Source: an uncultured Ruminococcus sp. (GTDB taxonomy: Bacteria > Bacillota > Clostridia > Oscillospirales > Ruminococcaceae). From it: 14,046 bases of DNA. Under the pieces are notes generated by a model. It ran no database searches. It saw nothing but the letters and a program-made list of their open reading frames with translations, and was not told the DNA's origin. Location: positions 1-14,046 of the forward strand of contig CAMHMM010000020.1 of the NCBI GenBank assembly GCA_946186215.1. The letters run 5' to 3'. Shown here in pieces: positions 1 through 5,895 of the stretch (the stretch's first letter is position 1; the number at the start of each line of letters is the position of its first letter). Both the position numbers and the translations under genes were made by a program.

Positions 1-53
1 TTGCCTCCCTTGAAAAGGGAGGGGGACCGCCGCCCTCAGGCGGTGGTGGTGGG
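1..53. repeat. GC-rich double-hairpin intergenic repeat, copy 1
   Basis: Two adjacent inverted repeats are visible: CCTCCCTT/AAGGGAGG, then CCGCC/GGCGG, followed by GGTGGTGG. A diverged copy lies at 13029-13081. It carries no ORF and no T-tract on either side, so it is not a standard terminator. The left edge may be cut by the window boundary. Confidence 0.7.
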
Positions 54-130
54 ATCAACCTAAAGTTCCGAGCCACAAATGAGCGTTCCCCTGCAAAATA
101 GCGCACGGGAGGGTGCAGGCTATGCCTGCC
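54..130. repeat. Linker-plus-hairpin repeat module at the 3' end of the methyltransferase gene
   Basis: The stretch from about 62 (AAAGTTCCG, then CAAATGAGCGTT, then GCGCACGGG) is a diverged version of the linker found at 12870-12920 and 13132-13180. It ends in the hairpin GCAGGC-TAT-GCCTGC at 115-129. The 20 bases at 111-130 match 871-890 at 19 of 20 positions. The methyltransferase stop codon (120-122) lies inside this hairpin, so the last codons of that gene are repeat sequence. Confidence 0.65.
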
Positions 131-746
131 ACTTGTAATCCAGCCTTAACAATGCCTTGCCGTTGGGCAGAGGCTCGGAATTTCGCAGAATGAGCGAATA
201 GCCCGTTTCCGCCATAGCCGCCGTGAGAGCGGCCTCCTCCATCTGATGATGTATATCGTCAAGACCATCGAATGCATGAAGATAGGGCGAATCCGAAACC
301 CAGCTTTGTTCATCCGTGTTTATCTGTATAACGCAGGACACATATTCCGGCCCGATCTGCGTTATCGCCTGCTGAAATGCGGGATAACCGATATACTCGA
401 TCAGCAGATTGGCGATAACAAGCTGTGCGTGCGGGAGCCTTCCGGCTTCGTTTACCAGATCAAGCTGCAGACATTCGAGCACACCGGAAAGACCTGCATA
501 TCTTTCCGATACGGCGCGGAGATATTCACCATTGATATCAACACCGTATACCTTGCGGTATTTTTCCGGCCTGATATGCTCCAGACCGTTGCCGCCCGCA
601 ACGCCGAGTATCATCGCGGTATCTGCGGGAAAGGCTTCAAGCTGCTCCTTCATTATGGCGTTCATCGCCTGAAGCTGCCTTACGGAATCAAGCTTCATAT
701 GGTTTTCGTAATCATCAAGACTTATCTCTTCCCATGGATTTGACAT
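120..746 (-). CDS. Class I SAM-dependent methyltransferase
   Basis: The protein is 208 aa with the start at 746. The SAM-binding glycine loop reads LGVAGGNG (about residues 47-54), followed by the acidic ribose-binding strand VYGVDIN (66-72) and a later hydrophobic strand LVIANLLIEYIG. These are motifs I and II of Rossmann-fold methyltransferases. The start at 746 was chosen because GGAGG lies 7 bases upstream. A longer in-frame start at 806 has no ribosome binding site and overlaps a terminator-like hairpin. The substrate cannot be read from sequence; the family includes small-molecule and protein methyltransferases. No clear promoter lies between the hairpin at 789-822 and the start, so it may depend on read-through from upstream. 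The C-terminal codons CAG GCA TAG fall in a repeat hairpin, so the native C-terminus may have been altered. Confidence 0.8.
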   Translation of the reverse strand: MSNPWEEISLDDYENHMKLDSVRQLQAMNAIMKEQLEAFPADTAMILGVAGGNGLEHIRPEKYRKVYGVDINGEYLRAVSERYAGLSGVLECLQLDLVNEAGRLPHAQLVIANLLIEYIGYPAFQQAITQIGPEYVSCVIQINTDEQSWVSDSPYLHAFDGLDDIHHQMEEAALTAAMAETGYSLILRNSEPLPNGKALLRLDYKWQA

Positions 747-788
747 ATCGTTCCTCCGTTCCGGGCGGCCTGTATGTCCGCACATATC

Positions 789-822
789 AATAAAACGGCT
801 CGGCAACCATAGTCACCGAGCC
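789..822 (-). terminator. Probable intrinsic terminator upstream of the methyltransferase gene
   Basis: On the minus strand a 7-bp perfect stem GGCTCGG/CCGAGCC (816-822 with 797-803) with a 12-nt loop is followed by GTTTTATT. It would end transcripts coming through the repeat array from the acidic-protein gene, possibly incompletely, because the methyltransferase has no obvious promoter of its own. Confidence 0.55.
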
Positions 823-860
823 ATATTTCGCCAATAGCAGAAACCGTACCACAAAATTTA

Positions 861-1192
861 AAGTACGGGTGGGTGCAGGCTCTGCCTGCCGGGTAACAGC
901 GGCGTTTCGCTGTCTGAGCCTTAGCTTTAGAGCAAATAAGAGAACCGTGCCGCTAATAAGCGTTACCGCTCAAACGAACGCGCGGGTAACAGCGGCGTTT
1001 CGCCGTCTAAGCCTTAGCTTTTGTGCAAATAAGAGAACCGTGCCGCTAATAAGCGTTACCGCTCAAACGAACGCGCGGGTAACAGCGGCGTTTCGCCGTC
1101 TAAGCCTTAGCTTTTGTGCAAATAAGAGAACCGTGCCGCTAATAAGCGTTACCGCCAAAATAGAGTGCGGGTAACAGCGGCGTTTCGCCGTC
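861..1192. repeat. 93-bp tandem repeat array with embedded hairpins
   Basis: This fills most of the 446-bp gap between the methyltransferase and the acidic-protein gene. It opens with a hairpin GCAGGC-TCT-GCCTGC (875-889). Units beginning GGGTAACAGCGG start at 891, 984, 1077 and 1169. The first two intervals are exactly 93 bp and the third is 92. Units 2 and 3 are essentially identical. The fourth is only the first 24 bases (1169-1192) and stops directly before the stop codon of the next gene. Each unit contains CGGCG-TTT-CGCCG (CGGCG-TTT-CGCTG in the first) and a copy of AAGCGTTACCGCTC. There are no unique spacers, so it is not a CRISPR array. Confidence 0.9.
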
Positions 1193-1447
1193 TTAGTCCT
1201 CGTCAGCTTCCTTGTCAGCGGCAGCCTCTTCCTTGGTCTCGTTTTCAACAACTATGTTGATCTTTTCGGTGTTGTCGGACTGCTCTTCGTCCTCATCCTT
1301 CTCGTCGCCGAAGAAGATCTCATCATCATCATCGAAATCGTAATCGTCTTCGTCGATCTCGTCACGCTTGCTTATAAAATATGATGCTGCTGCTGCGCCT
1401 GCTGCTGCTGCTGCGAATGTAAGTAATGCAATACCAATGGCCTTCAT
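1193..1447 (-). CDS. Small membrane-anchored highly acidic protein (hypothetical)
   Basis: The protein is 84 aa. Residues 3-24 form one hydrophobic, alanine-rich helix (ALLTFAAAAAGAAAASYF), then SKR, then a tail made largely of Asp and Glu with a run DDDDE. The layout (short membrane anchor with alanines, then a soluble charged tail) resembles YtxH-like small envelope proteins, but no family motif is recognisable and the function is unknown. The basic SKR after the helix suggests that the acidic tail is cytoplasmic (positive-inside rule; inference). Translation evidence is strong: GGAGG with good spacing before the ATG and a consensus promoter at 1509-1537. Its stop codon directly abuts the repeat hairpin at 1178-1190. 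Confidence 0.72.
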   Translation of the reverse strand: MKAIGIALLTFAAAAAGAAAASYFISKRDEIDEDDYDFDDDDEIFFGDEKDEDEEQSDNTEKINIVVENETKEEAAADKEADED

Positions 1448-1508
1448 TTGTTATTCCTCCGATTCATCATTTAATAAGCTGCACATCGGGTGCAACATGG
1501 TATTATTA

Positions 1509-1537
1509 ATTATATCATACTGTATCAAATATTGCAA
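1509..1537 (-). promoter_or_regulatory. Sigma-A type promoter of the acidic-protein gene
   Basis: On the minus strand TTGCAA (1532-1537) and TATAAT (1509-1514) are separated by exactly 17 bp. The implied leader is about 55 nt, ending in the GGAGG site before 1447. Confidence 0.8.
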
Positions 1538-1601
1538 GAGCATTTTTGTGAAAATTTACAGAAATTTTGAACAGCCCGCTACAGCCTGCCCAAACCCCGT
1601 C

Positions 1602-2258
1602 TCAGACACACACCATAGTGTAGCCTACGCCGAAAACTGTCTTGATGAGCTGGGGATCGTGGGGATTGGTCTCGAGCTTTGAGCGGATGCGGCGCATATG
1701 CTCTGCAATGGTGCGCCCGACCAGATAGGGCTCCTCATGCCATACGCTGCGGTATATCTGAGTGCTCGGGCAGATGCGGCCGCGGTTGAGCATCAGATGT
1801 TCAACGATGGAAAATTCCGTGGCAGTCATGCGGATGTTGTGCTCCATGCAGCGGATCTCCCTCCTGCGGCGGTCAAGGCTCACCGCGCCGTTGACGATCA
1901 CTTCCTCCGCACATTCCGAAACAGGCGCACAGCGGCGCTGCAGGGAGAAGATGCGTGCGGAAAGCTCCTCACCGCTTACCTCGCTGCGGTCGAGAACACA
2001 GTCAGCTCCGCGGGAGAGTGCCATCACCATGTACATCTCATCGGGCTTCGAGGTGAGCATTATCACAGGCGCTGTGCTCTCCTTCCTGATCTCATCCAGC
2101 GCAGAAAATGCGTTGGCTACTATGCCCCTGTCAAGGAGCAGCACAATATCACTGTCTGCGGGAGTGGGGTATGCGGCACTCAGTATGCAGACCTCGTGCC
2201 CTGCCTCTTTCATAAGCTTCTCTGTACGGCTGTCATGCCTGTTCATAAGTATGTTCAT
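1602..2258 (-). CDS. OmpR/PhoB-family response regulator with atypical receiver
   Basis: The protein is 218 aa, the usual length for the family. The C-terminal winged-helix domain (about 119-218) is clear: TATEFSIVEHLMLNRGR, GRTIAEHMRRIRSKLE and TVFGVGYT match the PhoB/OmpR DNA-binding consensus. The N-terminal half keeps the receiver layout (APVIMLTS at 63-70, GAD at 84-86) but key sites are changed. The usual acidic pair after strand 1 is replaced by NRHD, the conserved lysine position reads Arg (CVLDRSE), and the phospho-acceptor strand reads DIVLLLDRG with the Asp shifted by one. It may act without phosphorylation (inference). No histidine kinase is adjacent. GAGGG precedes the ATG at 7 bases. 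It is divergent from the secreted beta-helix gene, which it may control. Confidence 0.87.
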   Translation of the reverse strand: MNILMNRHDSRTEKLMKEAGHEVCILSAAYPTPADSDIVLLLDRGIVANAFSALDEIRKESTAPVIMLTSKPDEMYMVMALSRGADCVLDRSEVSGEELSARIFSLQRRCAPVSECAEEVIVNGAVSLDRRRREIRCMEHNIRMTATEFSIVEHLMLNRGRICPSTQIYRSVWHEEPYLVGRTIAEHMRRIRSKLETNPHDPQLIKTVFGVGYTMVCV

Positions 2259-2296
2259 AATTATCCCTCGTGCGTGATCTTTTATCTAAAGTGTAT

Positions 2297-2334
2297 TAAC
2301 TGTAATAGCTGTACTATATCGTGTAATACAGTTA
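2297..2334. promoter_or_regulatory. Inverted repeat overlapping the response-regulator promoter
   Basis: The exact 8-bp arms TAACTGTA (2297-2304) and TACAGTTA (2327-2334) are 22 bp apart. The right arm overlaps the -10 box (2331-2336). A second perfect palindrome, ATATCATGATAT, lies at 2339-2350 in the promoter spacer. Either could be an operator; the bound protein is unknown. Confidence 0.4.
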
Positions 2335-2359
2335 TAGCATATCATGATATAAATGTCAA
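2331..2359 (-). promoter_or_regulatory. Sigma-A promoter of the response-regulator gene
   Basis: On the minus strand TTGACA (2354-2359) and TATAAC (2331-2336) are separated by 17 bp. The leader to the ATG at 2258 is about 65 nt. Confidence 0.82.
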
Positions 2360-2381
2360 GTCTGAAATCCTTTTCATTCTT

Positions 2382-2449
2382 CGATTTGTTGATAATGGTT
2401 CTGTTTTGCAAAAATCAGTTACGATATTTGTAGGATTTTTACAAATCGT
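2382..2449. promoter_or_regulatory. Candidate regulatory half-sites upstream of the secreted beta-helix gene
   Basis: The motif CGATTTGT occurs at 2382-2389. A near-copy, CGATATTTGT, occurs at 2422-2431, and the reverse complement ACAAATCG lies at 2441-2448. The last two form an imperfect inverted repeat (ACGATATTTGTA/TACAAATCGT, 2421-2449, one 2-nt bulge). They sit between the two divergent promoters, upstream of the TATACT box. They could bind a local regulator. Confidence 0.4.
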
Positions 2450-2478
2450 GATAATTAAAGATTGTTTTAAGGAAACGC

Positions 2479-2487
2479 TGTTATACT
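2479..2487 (+). promoter_or_regulatory. Probable extended -10 promoter of the secreted beta-helix gene
   Basis: TGTTATACT fits an extended -10 element (TGn followed by TATACT). No good -35 hexamer lies 16-18 bp upstream, which fits an extended -10 or an activator-dependent promoter. Transcription would start near 2494, which rules out the ATG at 2495 as the practical start. Confidence 0.5.
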
Positions 2488-2527
2488 CATAGACATGAAA
2501 GCAAACAACACCGAAAGGGGAAACAAT

Positions 2528-4399
2528 ATGAAATTCCGCAGAATGTCACAGGTAGTCTGTGCAACGCTTATTCTTTCTTCAATGTCGGCAGTGTTCCCGA
2601 CAACATATGCAAAAACGACGGACAGCACAACCTCCACATCGGCATCACAGACCATAAAATACGGCAAGGTGACCTCCGTCAGCAAAACCAAGATAAAGGT
2701 CGCACTGGGCGAGATCAAGATGGATATGCCCCAGGGCGGACAGGATGCACAAGGCAGCCAGAATATGCCCGGCGGCTTCGGCGGCATGGCAGGCGGCACA
2801 CCCCCTGATATGGGCAATATGCCCGGCGGCTTCGGCGGCATGGCAGGCGGCACACCTCCCGATATGGGCAGTATGCCCGGCGGCTTCGGCGGCATGGCGG
2901 GCGGTACACCTCCCGATATGGGCAATATGCAGCAAAACGGTCAGCAGAACGGTCAGCTTCCCGAAATGCCCGACATGAGCGACAGCTTCACAGCAAGCGG
3001 CGAAGCCCTTACCATAACCGTGACGGGTGTGACCATAACAAAAATGGGGCAGACCGTTTCTGTTTCCGATATCAGCAAGGGCGATATCCTCACTCTCGTT
3101 TATACGGGCAGCACCCTTACCGAGATAAAGATCGGCGTTGATCCCTTCGGCGGCCAGGGCGGCGAGCAGGGCAAGCCTATGGGCTCACAGGCGGCAAATG
3201 TTGAACTCAAATCAAAGTACACCGCAGACGGCAAATCCCTTTCCATTTCATCAAAGACGGTAAAATCCACGGCGGCTGATACATCCGCTGTGCTTGCAAA
3301 AAACAGCGGCAAGTTTACTGTAAAGTCGGGCAAGCTCAATAAAACGGGCGATTCATCTAATGTGGACAGCTCCAATTTCTACGGGCTCAACGCCATAGCT
3401 GTGGCACTTACCGACAGCAGTCTGAGCATTACCTGCAGCACCCTCCAGTCGGATGCAGAGGGAGCCAATGCTGTATTTGCCGCAGGTGAGGACGCAAAGG
3501 CTACGGTCAAGAACACGACTATCATCACCAAGGGCAATTCATCAAGAGGACTTGACGCAACTCTTGGCGGCACTATAACTGCGGACAATGTGAAGATCAA
3601 GACCTCGGGAGCACACTGCGCACCCGTTGCCACCGACAGGGGCGGCGGAAAGGTGACTGTAAAGAACTCCACACTGCAGGCAGCGGGAGACGGCTCACCC
3701 TGCATCTACTCCACAGGCGATATCTCCGCATATAAATGCACAGGCAAGGCAACAGGATCGCAGATCGCAGTGGTAGAGGGCAAGAACTCCATCACCCTTT
3801 CTTCCTGCACGCTCACAGGCGCGGGAAATAACGGCATCATGCTCTATCAGAGCACCTCGGGCGATGCAGAGGTGGGAACTGCGGTGCTGACATCAAAGAG
3901 CAGCACACTCAAGACCACATCCAAGGGTCCTATGTTCTACATCACCAATACCGATGCTGTGATCAACCTGCAGAACAACAAGCTTTCCTTCTCCTCGGGC
4001 ATTCTTCTGGATGCCGCAGGCAACAACACAAACAACTGGGGCGTTCCCGGCAAGAACGGCGGCACAGTTGAGCTCAATGCTGTAAAGCAGACCATGAAGG
4101 GCAGCATCACCTGTGATGAGATAAGCTCCGTGAAGGTATCCCTCAAAACATCCTCCGCTCTCACCGGCGCGATAGACACCGCAAACACCGGCGATGTGAG
4201 CATCACACTTGACAAGACATCCAAGTGGAATGTTACAGGCGATTCCTATGTTACATCGCTCAAAACAGCACTTTCCGATTACAGCAATATCATCTCCAAC
4301 GGATATACCATATACTACGACAGCGCAAACAGCGACAATTCCGCACTGGGCGGCAAGACTATAACGCTCCCCGACGGAGGCAAACTGGCTCCGATGTAA
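2528..4399 (+). CDS. Secreted parallel-beta-helix (carbohydrate-binding/adhesin-like) protein
   Basis: The protein is 623 aa from 2528. That ATG has AAAGGGG 7 bases upstream and begins a good signal peptide (MKFRR, hydrophobic core to about residue 26, cleavage near TTYA-KT). An earlier ATG at 2495 lacks a ribosome binding site. Residues 43-65 (IKYGKVTSVSKTKIKVALGE) and about 155-210 look like halves of a small beta domain of the DUF5666 kind, split by a Met/Gly/Pro insert with three copies of an 18-aa unit (NMPGGFGGMAGGTPPDMG). From about 255 to the end there are short Ser/Thr/Asn-rich strands with repeated turns (for example SLSITCSTLQSD, KVTVKNSTLQAAG, SITLSSCTLTGAG). This is typical of right-handed beta-helices such as the Cthe_2159 carbohydrate-binding family (my best match, from pattern only). 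No LPXTG, dockerin or other anchor is visible, so it is probably released or held non-covalently. Substrate unknown. It is monocistronic and divergent from the response regulator. Confidence 0.8.
   Translation: MKFRRMSQVVCATLILSSMSAVFPTTYAKTTDSTTSTSASQTIKYGKVTSVSKTKIKVALGEIKMDMPQGGQDAQGSQNMPGGFGGMAGGTPPDMGNMPGGFGGMAGGTPPDMGSMPGGFGGMAGGTPPDMGNMQQNGQQNGQLPEMPDMSDSFTASGEALTITVTGVTITKMGQTVSVSDISKGDILTLVYTGSTLTEIKIGVDPFGGQGGEQGKPMGSQAANVELKSKYTADGKSLSISSKTVKSTAADTSAVLAKNSGKFTVKSGKLNKTGDSSNVDSSNFYGLNAIAVALTDSSLSITCSTLQSDAEGANAVFAAGEDAKATVKNTTIITKGNSSRGLDATLGGTITADNVKIKTSGAHCAPVATDRGGGKVTVKNSTLQAAGDGSPCIYSTGDISAYKCTGKATGSQIAVVEGKNSITLSSCTLTGAGNNGIMLYQSTSGDAEVGTAVLTSKSSTLKTTSKGPMFYITNTDAVINLQNNKLSFSSGILLDAAGNNTNNWGVPGKNGGTVELNAVKQTMKGSITCDEISSVKVSLKTSSALTGAIDTANTGDVSITLDKTSKWNVTGDSYVTSLKTALSDYSNIISNGYTIYYDSANSDNSALGGKTITLPDGGKLAPM
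2762..2923 (+). repeat. Three tandem 54-bp in-frame repeats
   Basis: Units start at 2762, 2816 and 2870 and encode the same 18 residues, apart from Asn to Ser at the first position of unit 3. The differences between units are almost all synonymous, so the repeats are recent or kept similar. The unit length is divisible by 3, so copy-number slippage would change protein length without a frameshift. Confidence 0.93.
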
Positions 4400-4421
4400 G
4401 CGCCGATACTGCGACGGCGCT

Positions 4422-4459
4422 CCCTGTGATCCTATCCTCCTCCTTTGGTGGTCACAGGG
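4422..4459 (+). terminator. Hairpin downstream of the secreted beta-helix gene
   Basis: There is a stem CCCTGTGA/TCACAGGG with a 22-nt loop starting 22 nt after the stop codon, followed by only a short ATTT. It is a weak terminator candidate or an mRNA 3' stem; the stronger terminator is at 4514-4541. Confidence 0.4.
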
Positions 4460-4513
4460 ATTTCCCAAGCCTTTCCATAAGAGGAATAAATCCTCATATC
4501 CTCCCCCTCTCTG

Positions 4514-4548
4514 ATACCGGTTCGGCCTCCCGAACCGGTATTGCTTTG
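4514..4548 (+). terminator. Intrinsic terminator of the secreted beta-helix gene
   Basis: A 12-bp perfect stem ATACCGGTTCGG/CCGAACCGGTAT with a CCTC loop is followed by TGCTTTG. The stem is very strong and the U-tract modest. Confidence 0.72.
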
Positions 4549-4578
4549 TGCAAGCAATAAACGCGGGTTGTTATGTAC

Positions 4579-4592
4579 TTAGATTAATCTAA
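4579..4592. promoter_or_regulatory. Perfect 14-bp palindrome upstream of the membrane/U32-like operon
   Basis: TTAGATTAATCTAA is fully self-complementary and ends 28 bp before the -35 box at 4621. Its position suits a regulator binding site. It has no T-tract and is too AT-rich to be a terminator. Confidence 0.4.
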
Positions 4593-4620
4593 TGTTAACA
4601 TATAGTAATTCTGCGTTTCC

Positions 4621-4649
4621 TTGACATTCATCCTGTTCTATGGTAAAAT
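4621..4649 (+). promoter_or_regulatory. Sigma-A promoter of the membrane/U32-like operon
   Basis: TTGACA (4621-4626) and TAAAAT (4644-4649) are separated by 17 bp. The leader to the ATG at 4691 is about 35 nt and contains AAAGGA at 4675-4680. Confidence 0.82.
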
Positions 4650-4690
4650 TACACTGTGTATGACATAAAATCCGAAAGGAATATGATAAA

Positions 4691-5893
4691 ATGGCTGATA
4701 ACAAATCTTTTCTTGATTTTGAGCTTCCGCCTCTGCCCAAGCTCCCGCCTAAGGATGGCGAAAGCGACGCAGCGCAGACCGAAAGCCCCAAGGAGCCTGT
4801 AAAAAGAGAAAAGCCCCCTCTCGACGGGGATTTCAAGCCCACCAAGCGGGAAAAGCCGCCCCTTGACGGCGCTCCTGCTGAAAAGAAGCTGGCCGATGAC
4901 GGACTGCCGCCCTTAAAGCCCATTCCGCCCAAGCCTGCCGCACCGAAAACCGATGAACCAGTATATTCCAAAACGCCCCTCGACGACGACTATGTTCCCG
5001 TTGAGGAGGTCGCTCATGTAAAGCGCGTTACCGCCATGGGCGAGACTGACCTTGCTCAGAAGCAGGCAGAAAAGGAGCCCGAGCCCGAAAAGCCCTATGA
5101 GGAAAACGGCATGATCTTCACGGACGACTACGATCCCGATGATTCGGCTCTGCCCTCTCTCGGCGAAATGGACGGCCATAAAAAGAAGCTCAAGCTCGCT
5201 CCCATGTCCTCCGCAAAGCAGAGCGCCGAAAAGAACATGAAGGAACAGATCAAGATGAGCGACCTGCTCATGGAAGTGGGCACCGCTCCCGTTCTCGAGG
5301 ATCTTTCCGATGAATACGGCGATACAAAGGAGCGCAAGAAGAACCTTGCAGAGCAGGACAGGCTCGACAACAACGAGAAAAAGCAGCTCGTCCGCAGCAT
5401 GAAGGAGGATATAAGCTATATCCCCCAGAGCTACAACGCAAGAGCCTCCAAGAAGATGTACAACAAGCTCATGGAGGAAAAGAACCTGAAGATCGCAAAG
5501 AAAGGTATGCTCATCTCCTTTATCCCCGTATCTCTGGGTATCATCGCTTGCGTCTGCGAGCTTATAATGAAGTTCAACTGGGGCAGCCACCAGTATATCG
5601 ACTATGCGTCATATCTGGGAATAGCCGGTGCGGTGTTCCTGCTTATCAAATCAAAGCAGTTCAAGACCTTCGGTATGATCTGCTACGCCATAACCATGCT
5701 TGTATTCCTCATACCGGGACTTATCCTCTACACCATCGCGTTTATGCAGGATTATTACGACGCGACCAACAGTATGCAGATCGTGGCGGGAGTAATATGC
5801 GTCTTCTGCTTTGTGATCTCCCTTATCATACTGGGCAAATCCGAGTCCGTGGCTATGTATTACAACACTAAATTCAAGCGCAAGAGGGACTGA
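4691..5893 (+). CDS. Membrane protein with long disordered N-terminus (hypothetical)
   Basis: The protein is 400 aa and its family is not recognised. Residues 1-100 are rich in Pro, Lys, Asp and Glu (ELPPLPKLPPKDGE; the 9-mer KREKPPLDG occurs at 38-46 and 52-60). Residues 100-270 are charged and probably helical, with no signal peptide. Four hydrophobic segments follow at about 273-293, 304-319, 326-351 and 362-382, then a basic end (KFKRKRD). The layout suggests a cytoplasmic proline-rich arm about 270 residues long on a four-helix membrane base, possibly a scaffold or interaction protein (inference). An ATG at 4683 is out of frame; the start at 4691 has AAAGGA ten bases upstream. The next gene starts 2 nt after its stop, with its ribosome binding site (GAGGG) inside this reading frame, so the two are probably co-translated. 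Confidence 0.78.
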   Translation: MADNKSFLDFELPPLPKLPPKDGESDAAQTESPKEPVKREKPPLDGDFKPTKREKPPLDGAPAEKKLADDGLPPLKPIPPKPAAPKTDEPVYSKTPLDDDYVPVEEVAHVKRVTAMGETDLAQKQAEKEPEPEKPYEENGMIFTDDYDPDDSALPSLGEMDGHKKKLKLAPMSSAKQSAEKNMKEQIKMSDLLMEVGTAPVLEDLSDEYGDTKERKKNLAEQDRLDNNEKKQLVRSMKEDISYIPQSYNARASKKMYNKLMEEKNLKIAKKGMLISFIPVSLGIIACVCELIMKFNWGSHQYIDYASYLGIAGAVFLLIKSKQFKTFGMICYAITMLVFLIPGLILYTIAFMQDYYDATNSMQIVAGVICVFCFVISLIILGKSESVAMYYNTKFKRKRD

Positions 5894-5895
5894 TC

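Noticed and set aside
747..788. Promoter directly before the methyltransferase
   Set aside because: No hexamer pair with acceptable spacing was found; the region is GC-rich.
869..1174. Open frames on both strands through the tandem repeat, encoding a 31-aa repeating peptide
   Set aside because: The 93-bp period is divisible by 3, so any stop-free frame stays open. There is no ribosome binding site, and the composition follows the non-coding hairpins.
861..1192. CRISPR array
   Set aside because: The whole 93-bp unit repeats with no unique spacers, and no cas gene is present.
1540..1601. Terminator after the response-regulator gene
   Set aside because: Only a weak A/T-only stem (AAAATTT/AAATTTT) is present, with no GC stem or T-tract, so I do not call one.
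1698..2492. 264-codon plus-strand ORF opposite the response regulator
   Set aside because: It is a shadow of a well-supported winged-helix response regulator and has no plausible start signal.
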